From: Coriobacteriales bacterium
GTDB lineage: Bacteria > Actinomycetota > Coriobacteriia > Coriobacteriales > UBA8131
NCBI GenBank assembly: GCA_031256715.1
Contig: JAIRQA010000123.1
Coordinates: 1-44,385, forward strand
DNA: 44,385 nt
Direction: 5' to 3'
The position numbers and the translations under genes were made by a program. Below are positions 23,571-31,437 of this stretch, in pieces (positions within the stretch are counted from its first letter, which is position 1; every line of letters starts with the position of its first letter). The notes under the pieces are model-generated. The model was not told the DNA's origin. It did no database searches and saw only the letters and a list, made by a program, of their open reading frames with translations.

Positions 23571-24698
23571 TTAATCTACATCACTACCAGCAGCATCACT
23601 ACCAGCAGCTGGTGTTGCTACAGCCGCTGTTGCCTTTGTGCTGGATTTTGAACTCCCAGGTTTAGCCACAGGGCTGCCACCACCACCTTTGGCTGAATCG
23701 CCAATCTGAGGTAAACCCAATGAGTCGCGTACTTTGCCTTCAATCTCTTCACGCAAGGATGGGGTTTCGCGCAAAAGGTCTTTAGCTGCTTCTCTGCCTT
23801 GTCCCAGACGCTCTTCGCCAAAAGTGTACCAAGCACCAGATTTTTTAACAATGCCTTGCTCTACACCCAGATCAATTATATTGCCTTCTTTTGAAATTCC
23901 TTCGCCAAACATTAAGTCAAACTCGGCAATGCGAAAAGGAGGAGCTACTTTGTTTTTTACTACCTTTGCGCGCACGCGATTGCCAACAATGTCTGTACCT
24001 TTTTTTATAGAATCTATGCGGCGGATGTCTATACGAATGGTAGCAAAGAACTTTAATGCTCTTCCTCCGGATGTAGTTTCTGGACTGCCAAACATCACGC
24101 CAATTTTTTCGCGCAACTGATTAATGAAGATGCAAGTGGTGTTAGATTTAGATAAGGATCCTGCTAACTTACGCAACGCCTGGCTCATAAGTCTTGCTTG
24201 CAGGCCAACGCTGGCATCGCCTATTTCTCCCTCAATTTCTGCGCGTGGCACCAGTGCGGCAACAGAGTCTATTACTATGCAGTCTATGGCGCCGCTGCGT
24301 ACAAGCATGTCGCAGATTTCTAGCGCTTGCTCGCCAGTGTCTGGCTGAGAGATAAGAATTTCGTCAATGTCTACGCCTAAACGAGCAGCATAGGTTGGGT
24401 CTATAGCGTGTTCGGCATCTATAAAGGCGACAACGCCTCCGAGTGCTTGCGCCTCAGCGATTATCTGCAAGGCAAGAGTAGTTTTGCCGCTAGACTCAGG
24501 ACCATAGATCTCTACGATACGTCCACGTGGTACCCCGCCTATGCCTAATGCGGCATCTAGCGCCAATGCGCCTGTGGGGATGACGCTGACTTCTAAAGTG
24601 GGATTTCCTTCTCCAAATCGCATTATTGATCCCTTGCCAAATTTCTTTTCAATCTGGTCGGTAGTCAGCTTTAGGTTTGTGGCCTTTTCGTTGTCCAT
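23571..24698 (-). CDS. recA: Recombinase RecA
   Basis: RecA forms ATP-dependent filaments on single-stranded DNA, performs strand exchange and triggers LexA self-cleavage. The 375-residue product has Walker A GPESSGKT (residues 66-73), the INQLREK loop-L2-region motif and the usual core, followed by an alanine/serine/glycine-rich tail from about residue 335. The start at 24698 gives MDNEKATNL with AAAGGA upstream; a longer start at 24749 would add 17 non-conserved residues. Transcription is very likely SOS-controlled, because a LexA box lies in the promoter spacer. In many relatives recA sits next to pgsA and cinA; here those genes are 18 kb away on the other strand, across the adhesin gene. 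Confidence 0.97.
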   Translation of the reverse strand: MDNEKATNLKLTTDQIEKKFGKGSIMRFGEGNPTLEVSVIPTGALALDAALGIGGVPRGRIVEIYGPESSGKTTLALQIIAEAQALGGVVAFIDAEHAIDPTYAARLGVDIDEILISQPDTGEQALEICDMLVRSGAIDCIVIDSVAALVPRAEIEGEIGDASVGLQARLMSQALRKLAGSLSKSNTTCIFINQLREKIGVMFGSPETTSGGRALKFFATIRIDIRRIDSIKKGTDIVGNRVRAKVVKNKVAPPFRIAEFDLMFGEGISKEGNIIDLGVEQGIVKKSGAWYTFGEERLGQGREAAKDLLRETPSLREEIEGKVRDSLGLPQIGDSAKGGGGSPVAKPGSSKSSTKATAAVATPAAGSDAAGSDVD

Positions 24699-24782
24699 GC
24701 TTATTCCTTTCGGGTATTTTCTTTTGGCGCAAACATGTTGTTGTAGCAACTTTGTTGTTTATGAGTAAAGCACTATACTAAT

Positions 24783-24811
24783 ATAATAAGCGAACAGGTG
24801 TTCGATGTCAA
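24783..24811 (-). promoter_or_regulatory. recA promoter
   Basis: On the minus strand TTGACA (24811-24806) and TATTAT (24788-24783) are separated by 17 bases. Transcription would start near 24776, with a leader of about 78 bases. The LexA box fills the spacer. Confidence 0.85.
24791..24804. promoter_or_regulatory. LexA (SOS) box
   Basis: CGAACAGGTGTTCG is a perfect match to the Gram-positive/actinobacterial LexA consensus CGAACRNRYGTTCG, palindromic apart from the central two bases. It lies between the -35 and -10 boxes of recA, where LexA binding would block polymerase. Confidence 0.92.
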
Positions 24812-25066
24812 GCAGAAAGTGGAATTTTACTAAGGAAAAGACCGTCCTCCGAAAATCTGTTTGACGAATGGTTTGTGTTTTTCATCTTAATATCACGAAG
24901 TTATCATAAACTTATCGGAAAACTATCAAGGGCAGACAAGAATGTGTGGCGGCACGAATTAAGGCGTAACTCTATTAAGATGCAACACAAATAATGGACA
25001 ACACAGGGCAACGCCAATGAATTAAGTCGCAACGCTAATGCGACACCACAAATAAGCGGCACGAAT

Positions 25067-25092
25067 AAGGGGCGACACGAATGCCGCCCCTT
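25067..25092 (-). terminator. GC-rich hairpin, probable old terminator of the NrfA-like gene
   Basis: Perfect 8-bp arms AAGGGGCG (25067-25074) and CGCCCCTT (25085-25092). It sits 11 bases past the stop codon (25103) of the severed C-terminal remnant, where the terminator of an intact gene would be. There is no strong U tract, so strength is uncertain. Confidence 0.5.
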
Positions 25093-25102
25093 GCTCACGC
25101 AA

Positions 25103-25227
25103 TTATTTAGATATTTTTTGTTGCCAATACGCTAAGTGACCAGCGTTTGCGGTAACAATGGCATTAACATAAATGCCATAGGATTTATAGTTGTCATACA
25201 AGCCATAGGATAACGCTGCATCAACCT
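25103..25227 (-). pseudogene. Severed C-terminal coding remnant of the NrfA-like gene
   Basis: Read leftward, this segment encodes VDAALS followed by YGLYDNYKSYGIYVN and 19 more residues ending LAYWQQKISK and a stop at 25103. The same 22 bases encoding the VDAALS region (TAGGATAACGCTGCATCAAC..., plus strand) occur at 25206-25227 and 25294-25315, the latter being the present end of the NrfA-like gene. The copies are 88 bases apart, which is not a multiple of three, so the insertion both adds stop codons and shifts the frame. The intact ancestor would have had about 34 more residues. Confidence 0.7.
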
Positions 25228-25292
25228 TGCCAAGGCTCACCATGATAAGCCATGACAAGCCATGACAAGCAACCTAGATAGGCTAACTAGCC

Positions 25293-26633
25293 CTAGGATA
25301 ACGCTGCATCAACCTCATCCAACAGGCTGTTGGCAGTGTCAGAGTACTCCCAGGTTTTTTCTGGGTTGTGAGCAATCTTTGCACCAACTATGTTGGGATC
25401 TCCTAAAGCTACCTGATAGTAGGCATAAGCCAACGAATACTTTTCGCGCGCCACATCTAATTTTGCAGCGTCTACATTGCCGGCTTCTACTGCAACACCT
25501 ATAGCTTCTTTGGTTGCCTTGCAACGATCAGATAAAGCGGTTAACGTTTCTTTGGCTCTTGCCTGCAGATCGCGAACCATTGCTTTCATTGCCGTTGTGT
25601 CAGAAATGCCCTGGGATTTGTGGCAAGTCAAGCACTTCTCCAAAGATTTTTCATTTTCTAAAGGCGAGCCAGAAGCATTGTGTGTGGTGTAGGTCTGACC
25701 ACTGTCGTTATCTGTGTCTTCAGGCATGTGGCAAGTCACACAGGTAACACCCATTTTGCGCATAGTGCTGGTTTGTACCATTTCTAAATCCGGAAGATAA
25801 ATTCCAGAGGCAGTTGTGATGCCGGTTTTTTCGTCGGTTGAAGTTTGTCCTTGCTCAAATTTACTTTTGTAAATGCCATCAACTTCGAAGCCATAACGAT
25901 AATGATTCTCGCTGAAGTGATTCATGGTTGAATGACACTGACCGCAGACTCGCTCTCCGGCGTCCATTTCGTCATAGGCATCGCCGGAACCATTTATGAA
26001 GTAAACTAGCTGAGAATCGGCTGGGTCTTCAGGGGTGTTGGCATGGCATAACGCGCAATCCCATTCCTGACCATTAATTTCGGCGATGTATTCGGCGTCT
26101 AACGGCTGCTTATAGATGTCAACGCCCTCGCGAGCCTCAATTTCTTGGTACTTTGAACTGCGACACGAGAAGCAGCCTTTGGTATAGGCCTTTGCCTGGG
26201 CAACCACATTTACTTTGCTATCGTCTACAATCCATTCGCCAGTTGTGTCATTGTAAGTGAGCCAATCGATAGTATAGTACTGCTCGTCGCCGGATTTTAA
26301 GGGCTTGTATCCACGCTCATCCTTTAGGATTGGCGCTAGCTCCTTGGTTTTCATGCTAAAGTGGCCTTCTTTGTCTTTGTCGACAGGATTAATCTTAACT
26401 GTGGCATAAGAATTGTACTGCAAGGGGAACTCTAAACCCCACTGTTGCATAGTTTTTGTCGTACTTGATACGCTTTCTTGTGATGTTGAGGAAGTCGTCG
26501 CTCCCGTTGAGCTTGCCGCTTGCGAAGGCGTACTGCTAGACTGTGGAGAACACCCCATTAGCCCATAGCCTGCTACCAAAGCACTAAAAAGCAGGACAAC
26601 AATGCCGCCAACAATAAACTTCTGACGTTTCAT
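25293..26633 (-). CDS. NrfA-like pentahaem cytochrome c lipoprotein, C-terminally truncated
   Basis: A lipoprotein signal peptide with lipobox LMGC (C28) leads into a multihaem protein resembling the cytochrome c nitrite reductase NrfA. Five haem sites are visible: CFSCR (154-158), CALCH (193-197), CGQCH (230-234), CVTCH (298-302, in CVTCHMP) and CLTCH (334-338); the later TTHNASGSPL also fits NrfA. But the catalytic haem site, CxxCK in nitrite reductases, is CxxCR here. The expected CxxCHxEYYF is CGQCHSTMNHF, and the KxQHPE region reads GIYLPDLE, so the catalytic Tyr and His and several calcium ligands appear lost. Nitrite reduction to ammonia is therefore doubtful; electron transfer or another reduction is more likely. 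The C-terminus is cut by an 88-base insertion. It has its own consensus promoter 300 bases upstream and a strong GGAGG site. Confidence 0.82.
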   Translation of the reverse strand: MKRQKFIVGGIVVLLFSALVAGYGLMGCSPQSSSTPSQAASSTGATTSSTSQESVSSTTKTMQQWGLEFPLQYNSYATVKINPVDKDKEGHFSMKTKELAPILKDERGYKPLKSGDEQYYTIDWLTYNDTTGEWIVDDSKVNVVAQAKAYTKGCFSCRSSKYQEIEAREGVDIYKQPLDAEYIAEINGQEWDCALCHANTPEDPADSQLVYFINGSGDAYDEMDAGERVCGQCHSTMNHFSENHYRYGFEVDGIYKSKFEQGQTSTDEKTGITTASGIYLPDLEMVQTSTMRKMGVTCVTCHMPEDTDNDSGQTYTTHNASGSPLENEKSLEKCLTCHKSQGISDTTAMKAMVRDLQARAKETLTALSDRCKATKEAIGVAVEAGNVDAAKLDVAREKYSLAYAYYQVALGDPNIVGAKIAHNPEKTWEYSDTANSLLDEVDAALS

Positions 26634-26943
26634 ACAATACCTCCTTGTCTGTTGATACTAACAACTGCTACTCGTATCCTTGTTTATAGAAAAATGCCCA
26701 CAATACAATAATCCCACAATACAAATAGCCCTCGAACAAAAAATCCCACGTTAAGAAAAGCCCACTAACAAACCCAGCTCCCATAGTTCTAGAATGCAAC
26801 TACCGCGAAAACAGCTACAAGCAAGCTGGCAGCCCCAGTTATTCAGTCACTGTTTTCCAGCGAGTTTTTTGCTAAGAAAACAATTGTGACCGCAAACGCA
26901 GCCTAAACAGTAAAGTAAATTTTAGGGAGCGCTTTGCTTACAT
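26634..26943 (-). promoter_or_regulatory. Long 5' leader of the NrfA-like gene
   Basis: The promoter at 26950-26977 implies an untranslated leader of about 310 bases. It has no open frame of note and contains direct repeats (ATTGTGGGATTATTGTATTG type). It could hold a regulatory RNA element, but no known class is recognised. Confidence 0.4.
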
Positions 26944-26949
26944 TAGGAT

Positions 26950-26977
26950 ATTATAGCCAGATTGTAGATGCTGTCAA
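26950..26977 (-). promoter_or_regulatory. Consensus promoter of the NrfA-like gene
   Basis: On the minus strand TTGACA (26977-26972) and TATAAT (26955-26950), both perfect, are separated by 16 bases. It lies downstream of the NrfH-like gene's terminator, so the NrfA-like gene is probably an independent unit. Confidence 0.8.
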
Positions 26978-27016
26978 CTTACACTTACCGCTTACAGAAA
27001 CCTTGACATACATCAT

Positions 27017-27060
27017 AAAAAATTATCAAGCGGCTCACGTAAACGCGAACCGCTTGATAA
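27017..27060 (-). terminator. Rho-independent terminator of the NrfH-like gene
   Basis: Perfect 11-bp arms TTATCAAGCGG (27023-27033) and CCGCTTGATAA (27050-27060), followed on the minus strand by six U residues (27022-27017). The loop carries CTCACGTAAACG, a 12-base word also found in a hairpin at 37562-37577. Confidence 0.88.
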
Positions 27061-27088
27061 CTTGAACTCACCTTAATGACTTATAGCT

Positions 27089-27823
27089 TTATTTTGCCTT
27101 AGTCTTAACCCAACCCTCAGGCAGTTTTAAGTCATTGTGACATTGTGAACAAAGTAGTACCGACTGCTCGTGCGTGTTGTGACAAAGGCGACAATCCTTG
27201 TAGCCATGTTCACCCTCGTGTACATTGCGGGGCAAGTCATCGGTAGATTTCTTAAGCTGATCATAGGTTGTGATATCGGCGCCGCTTGCATCTGTGTGGC
27301 AACCCGGACGTAAGCAGAATGTTATGCCGGAAGTGTCTCCTTCTTTAGGTGTTTCTGACGCAACAAGCTTGATGCCTTCTAGAGGTACAGAGTAATCGCC
27401 AGTGACCCATTTAAGACCTTCGGCAATTTGCTCATCAATCTTGGGTTCATGGCACTTTAGGCAGTTAATGTCTTGGTCAGACTCTTTATGCACCGTAACG
27501 CTAAGTGGAGCACCTTCTAAACCAGTAGCCTCTGCCTCTTTTGCGTTTATAGAGACATTGTTATCGTAACTCTCTACATAGGGATCCATAGGTACATGGC
27601 ATAAGAAATTGCAGAAGTGAGGGTCTTCGTGCGTAGCTGCGTAGGCGATACCGCCGCCACCAAACAATACCACGATTACAATCACAACGGTTAGAAGGAT
27701 TATTTTGCCCTTGCCTTTTTTCTTTTTAGGGGTAGCTTCCTTCTCGTCATCAGCTATTGTAGCTGATGTGTCGCTAACATCCTTTTCGTCCGTTGAACAC
27801 TCATTTGTTGGTTCGTCGACCAT
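27089..27823 (-). CDS. NrfH/NapC-like membrane-anchored pentahaem cytochrome c
   Basis: This 244-residue protein has a charged cytoplasmic N-terminus, a KKKKGKGK stop-transfer boundary, one membrane helix (about 40-62) and an extracytoplasmic haem domain. Proteins of this type take electrons from menaquinol and pass them to a periplasm-side reductase. Five haem sites are visible, with three spacings: CNFLCH (71-76, CX3CH), CLKCH (121-125), CLRPGCH (170-176, CX4CH), CRLCH (211-215) and CSQCH (225-229). Classical NrfH has four CxxCH haems, so this is a divergent form; the VPMDPY after the first haem fits cytochromes of Coriobacteriia. GGAG precedes the ATG. It sits between the flavoenzyme and NrfA-like genes and is its own transcription unit by its promoter and terminator. 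Confidence 0.82.
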   Translation of the reverse strand: MVDEPTNECSTDEKDVSDTSATIADDEKEATPKKKKGKGKIILLTVVIVIVVLFGGGGIAYAATHEDPHFCNFLCHVPMDPYVESYDNNVSINAKEAEATGLEGAPLSVTVHKESDQDINCLKCHEPKIDEQIAEGLKWVTGDYSVPLEGIKLVASETPKEGDTSGITFCLRPGCHTDASGADITTYDQLKKSTDDLPRNVHEGEHGYKDCRLCHNTHEQSVLLCSQCHNDLKLPEGWVKTKAK

Positions 27824-27925
27824 CTTAACTCCTTTAACAACGTATTGCCTTATAAATAGCCGCTATAAATGTTGTCGCCCCCGTAAGGCATGCCGTCCAA
27901 AGGCGCTTAATTGCAGCAACAAACA

Positions 27926-27955
27926 ATTATATACGAAACAGTCGCGCGATGCCAA
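27926..27955 (-). promoter_or_regulatory. Promoter of the NrfH-like gene
   Basis: On the minus strand TTGGCA (27955-27950) and TATAAT (27931-27926) are 18 bases apart, with a leader of about 95 bases. A 7-bp inverted repeat CCATGCA/TGCATGG (28001-28034) lies upstream, just past the flavoenzyme stop. Confidence 0.55.
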
Positions 27956-28105
27956 TTTGTCGCTAAAATTTGACATCTTCATGACAACCCATGACAAGCT
28001 CCATGCAGAAATTCACTTCAGAAGCTTTGCATGGTTAACACTAAGCTCATTCAAAAGCTTAAAACTAAGTTATATTATGTTGAGAAGTACCTGCCTAGTG
28101 CCTAA

Positions 28106-29947
28106 CTAAGCGATGCCACAAATGTGTTTTGCGGCACGATAAGCCATAACCGTGCCTTGTCCAAGTGTGGCTCCGCCAGCCCAATAGGCGGCAACGCCTG
28201 ACGAGCAGTTACCGGTAGCATACAAACCTTTAATTGGTTGGCCTAAAACATCAAGAACCTGCGCGTTTTCATTTATATGCAAACCCCCTCGCGTGCCACC
28301 CATCATTCCCGGAACATAACGACAACAGTAAAATGGGGCCTTCTCAACAACACCAAGACAAGACTGTGGCAAAGTTGCACCAGGCACTAGCCTATAAGCA
28401 CCCATCATTGCTAACGTATTATTGCTATTGGGTTTACCACGATGCCATATGGGGTCATTGCCTGAAGCAGCATTAGAGTTAAATGCGGCAAGCTCTTCTA
28501 GTAAGGTGGCCTTATTAATACCCATGCCGTCTGCAAGTTCTTCTAAGCTATCAAATTTAAAAACAAACTCCGGCAGCTCGTCGTTTGACTTGCAGCCTGG
28601 CAAAAGGAAGATTTCGGCAAAATTAGAATCGGCAATCCAAAAGGCCGGAATATTTACAAACTCCATCGTGCCAGTATCGTAGACCCCAAACGCACGATTT
28701 GCTGTGGCATACATTGTTGCCTCGTCATGAAAGCGCTTACCTTTGCGATTAACCATGACGCTATGCGGAAAGCCACGTGGCGCAAAGGCATCGCTGCCGG
28801 CTTGGTCGTACTTAAATTCTACTGGTGTGAAATCTTTACTGGTTACATAGTAAGGGTTACCAAATGTTTCATCCATATAGGCTAGCTGTGCGCCAATCTT
28901 TGCGCCCATGCGTTGTCCGTCGCCTGTATTATTGGCAACTCCATTAGAGCGATAGTAGGGGAATGGTAAGAAAAAGCGTCGCATGTCATCATCGTGCTCG
29001 AAGCCTCCTGTTCCTAGCACAACAGCTTGGGCACGCACAGTAATATCTTTGCTACCATCGTTTACAATTAACCCAACAGTAGCCCCATTTGCATCTGTTA
29101 TTAGCGATATTGCCGCTGTACCCATGCATAGCTCAATGTTGTCATGACTGTCTAAATACTCGCGATAAATTGGCCATTGCTTAGGTGCGTTAAGTTGTCC
29201 TCCATCTGCATCAAAAGGATACCAACTTCCATGGCCAAAACCATCGGCTACAGCACCATTGTAAAGTTCATAATAGTCGCCAAAAGCCTTATTGATGTGT
29301 CCCCACTTTGACCATCCAAAGAGCTTAGCCGTCCAGTGAGCGTATTCGTCGCAAGTATCTACAAACGCCTCTTGCACATTGGCATCCATGCGATTATCGC
29401 CACACGCCTTCATGTATTGCAATACCTTGTCGCGGCTATCTGAAATACCCTCGTCATCATTCCAGCTAAGCAAGGCTAGTGCATGACCGCCGCCGGATGT
29501 GGCGGATGTGCCACCAAAGAGGGCTGGGTCCTTCTCTACAACTAGAATCTTTTTTGCTCCAAGCTCAGACGATGCGATGGCAGCGATGACTGCTGTTCCG
29601 GTACCAACAACAACGACATCAACTTCTTTGTCCCAGACAATGTCGTTTGCGCCGCCACCTGTAGAGCCATAGTTGGTTGTGCTCGCAGAGCCGTTGTTAG
29701 ATCCTGAAGCGTTGTTGTTAGAACTGGTGGGCGCGCACGCGCCTAAGGCACCAGTGCTTACAATGCCAAGACCTGCAAGTGCGGCAGCTTTTAAGGCAGT
29801 GCGACGACTAAAGATGGCGTCGTGGTTATCTTTGTTGAGAAAAACGTCGTCTGGGATGTCGTTTAGTTGTTCACTTCCGTTAACATTTTGCCAATCACTT
29901 GTGTTGATGTTTTGCATTTTGTTAGACTTGCTACTTGCTTTACTCAT
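28106..29947 (-). CDS. Tat-exported FAD-dependent reductase (fumarate reductase/3-ketosteroid dehydrogenase-like)
   Basis: This 613-residue flavoenzyme has a 46-residue polar N-terminus, a twin-arginine motif (SRRTALKAA, R48-R49) and a lipobox LGAC (C71), so it is probably a Tat-exported lipoprotein. An FAD-binding domain starts at about 109 (VDVVVVGTGTAV, then VVEKD and GGTSATSGGGH). The C-terminus GLYATGNCSSGVAAYWAGGATLGQG resembles 3-ketosteroid dehydrogenases, including the Y-x3-G spacing of their active site, more than classical fumarate reductases. Such flavoproteins are abundant in Eggerthella-type bacteria, where they reduce diverse organic acceptors; the substrate here cannot be told. 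The start at 29947 follows GAGGAGA; an upstream start at 30001 would be encoded by tandem repeats. No small tetrahaem domain is attached, so its electrons may come from the neighbouring cytochromes. Confidence 0.82.
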   Translation of the reverse strand: MSKASSKSNKMQNINTSDWQNVNGSEQLNDIPDDVFLNKDNHDAIFSRRTALKAAALAGLGIVSTGALGACAPTSSNNNASGSNNGSASTTNYGSTGGGANDIVWDKEVDVVVVGTGTAVIAAIASSELGAKKILVVEKDPALFGGTSATSGGGHALALLSWNDDEGISDSRDKVLQYMKACGDNRMDANVQEAFVDTCDEYAHWTAKLFGWSKWGHINKAFGDYYELYNGAVADGFGHGSWYPFDADGGQLNAPKQWPIYREYLDSHDNIELCMGTAAISLITDANGATVGLIVNDGSKDITVRAQAVVLGTGGFEHDDDMRRFFLPFPYYRSNGVANNTGDGQRMGAKIGAQLAYMDETFGNPYYVTSKDFTPVEFKYDQAGSDAFAPRGFPHSVMVNRKGKRFHDEATMYATANRAFGVYDTGTMEFVNIPAFWIADSNFAEIFLLPGCKSNDELPEFVFKFDSLEELADGMGINKATLLEELAAFNSNAASGNDPIWHRGKPNSNNTLAMMGAYRLVPGATLPQSCLGVVEKAPFYCCRYVPGMMGGTRGGLHINENAQVLDVLGQPIKGLYATGNCSSGVAAYWAGGATLGQGTVMAYRAAKHICGIA

Positions 29948-29966
29948 GTCTTTCTCCTCTACTCTG

Positions 29967-30087
29967 GTTTTCGCTTTGGCTTTAGCATTTGGCTTTAGCA
30001 TTTGGCATTAGCATTTGGCTTTGGTTTTTCGCTTTGGCATTTCGCTTTGGTTTTAGCATTTTGCATTAGCATTTGGCTTTGGTTTCT
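29967..30087. repeat. Degenerate short tandem repeats before the flavoenzyme gene
   Basis: Imperfect units of about 6-20 bases of the type AGCATTTGGCTTTAGC repeat over some 120 bases immediately upstream of the flavoenzyme start. They lie in its untranslated leader and would change spacing from any promoter beyond 30100 (a TATAAT is at 30221-30216 on the minus strand, without a good -35). Confidence 0.75.
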
Positions 30088-30389
30088 GGTCGGTAGCTTT
30101 TGCTGCTTTTGTTTGCCAGAGCTAACTTTAACATCCGTTCGCTAAAATGCACTTGCGCTCGCTCGCCGTTTACTGTAGCTAAACGCAGTTGGCAAATATA
30201 TTGCCTAACTAAAGCATTATAAGAGGAATGTTTATGATAGAGAAAATTTTAGTTTCTGATGTTGTTATTAAAATTTGTTATAGGTGCTATAAGATAACCA
30301 CAATTCGTATTGCGGTTGTTGGTAGCGGGTGGTGGTGATTGGTAGCGTCGGTGGTTGCACCAACGTGCGGGCGATGTTTGTCTCTCGCA

Positions 30390-30571
30390 GAAGCGGGCGA
30401 CCACAGGTTTCACCAACATGCGGGCGACCACAGGTCGCCCCTACGAGCGGAAGCAGGCTGACCACAGGTTTCACCAACATGAGGGCTGACCACAGGTCGC
30501 CCCTACGAGCGGAAGCGGGCGACTACAGGTTACACCAACATGAGGGCTTATCACAGGTCGCCCCTACAAGG
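30390..30571. repeat. Three 60-62 bp units carrying GGGCGACC palindromes
   Basis: Units at 30390-30449, 30450-30511 and 30512-30571. Each starts GAAGC, has a half copy (GGGCGACCACAGGT type), CACCAACATG, then a full hairpin GGGCGACC-ACA-GGTCGCCC with an 8-bp stem and a CTACGA/CTACAA tail. Units 2 and 3 carry substitutions in the left arm. Same design as the repeats at 403-545 and 41456-41640. Confidence 0.85.
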
Positions 30572-30760
30572 ACGCTTTTGTCGCAAACTAAACCGCAAAC
30601 TAAACCGCAAACCAACGAAGTCTCTAATTTACGCTGTTGTAGTTACAGCAGTTCTTTTGCAGCTGCCGTGAAATTCAGGTGTTTGGCTAGCACAATGAAC
30701 TCATGCAGAAGTTCTATTCTCATAGCAAGACCTGTCTATTGTTATTTAACTACTGTTTAC

Positions 30761-31393
30761 CTAACTTCTTTTAATGTCTTCAAGTGGCACACCTAGTTCT
30801 TCGGCCGTGAAAACAGAGTCAAAGACATAACCATTTGACTCAAAAAATTCGCGAGCGCCTTGTTGTCTGTCTACAAATGCCAAAACCATGACAACAATGC
30901 AATTCATGTCTTCTTCTACAGCACGAACTGCCTCCATAATAGAACCGCCACTGGTTGCAACATCGTCTACAACAATAACTCTTGAGCCGGCGGCAAGAGG
31001 ACCTTCTATGCGCTTTTTGCGACCATGCTCCTTTTGCGTTTTGCGTACATAAAAGGCATCCTTAGGCGAGCCCTTTTCTAATGACATGGCGCAAACAGCC
31101 GACGCAATTGGGTCGGCCCCCATGGTTAGCCCGCCAATAGCGTCATATGAATCTAAGGGAATTTGCTCCAAAATATAGTGTGCTAAATAGTTGGCACCCC
31201 TACCTTGCAAAGTTACCAGCTTACCATCAAAATAAAAGTTGCTCATGACACCAGAAGCTAACATGGTTGGCTCAAAGACAAGAACTTTTTCTACCAGAGG
31301 ACGTAAAAGTTCGCGGTAGCCTTGCGCTTTAGCGCTAATGATGCGGTTTGTTTCATTGGTGTCATTGCCTTGATTCGCGCAATTCTTTGTCAT
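30761..31393 (-). CDS. pyrE: Orotate phosphoribosyltransferase
   Basis: PyrE joins orotate to PRPP to make orotidine 5'-phosphate in pyrimidine synthesis. The 210-residue product has the PRPP-binding signature VIVVDDVATSGGS and the upstream block GGLTMGADPIASAV, and VRKTQKEHGRKKRIEG is the mobile catalytic loop region. AGAGAGGC lies before the ATG. It is the last gene of a leftward run after the rhamnose genes (44 bases past rmlC), so it is probably co-transcribed with them; no other pyr genes are nearby. Confidence 0.93.
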   Translation of the reverse strand: MTKNCANQGNDTNETNRIISAKAQGYRELLRPLVEKVLVFEPTMLASGVMSNFYFDGKLVTLQGRGANYLAHYILEQIPLDSYDAIGGLTMGADPIASAVCAMSLEKGSPKDAFYVRKTQKEHGRKKRIEGPLAAGSRVIVVDDVATSGGSIMEAVRAVEEDMNCIVVMVLAFVDRQQGAREFFESNGYVFDSVFTAEELGVPLEDIKRS

Positions 31394-31437
31394 GGTTGCC
31401 TCTCTTTCTGGTGCAAAAATTTAGTCATCTAGTTAAA

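Larger units (their letters stand above)
29948..30760. other. Gene-free region between pyrE and the flavoenzyme
   Basis: It holds short tandem repeats (29967-30087), a small GGCAA/TTGCC palindrome (30190-30204), a possible -10 box and the palindromic repeat cluster (30390-30571). Open frames across 30249-30796 (with CGRPQV-type peptides) are read-through of the repeats and are not called genes. Confidence 0.7.

Noticed and set aside
25293-26633. Annotation as a functional ammonia-forming nitrite reductase (nrfA)
   Set aside because: The haem-1 motif is CxxCR and the expected catalytic Tyr/His and calcium ligands are not seen; only the scaffold matches.
30390-30571. Possible CRISPR array
   Set aside because: The 60-bp units are near-identical throughout with no unique spacers, contain internal palindromes, and no cas gene is nearby.
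30329-30796. 155-residue frame encoding CGRPQV-type peptides
   Set aside because: The peptide arises from the GGGCGACC palindromic repeats and is a typical spurious annotation.
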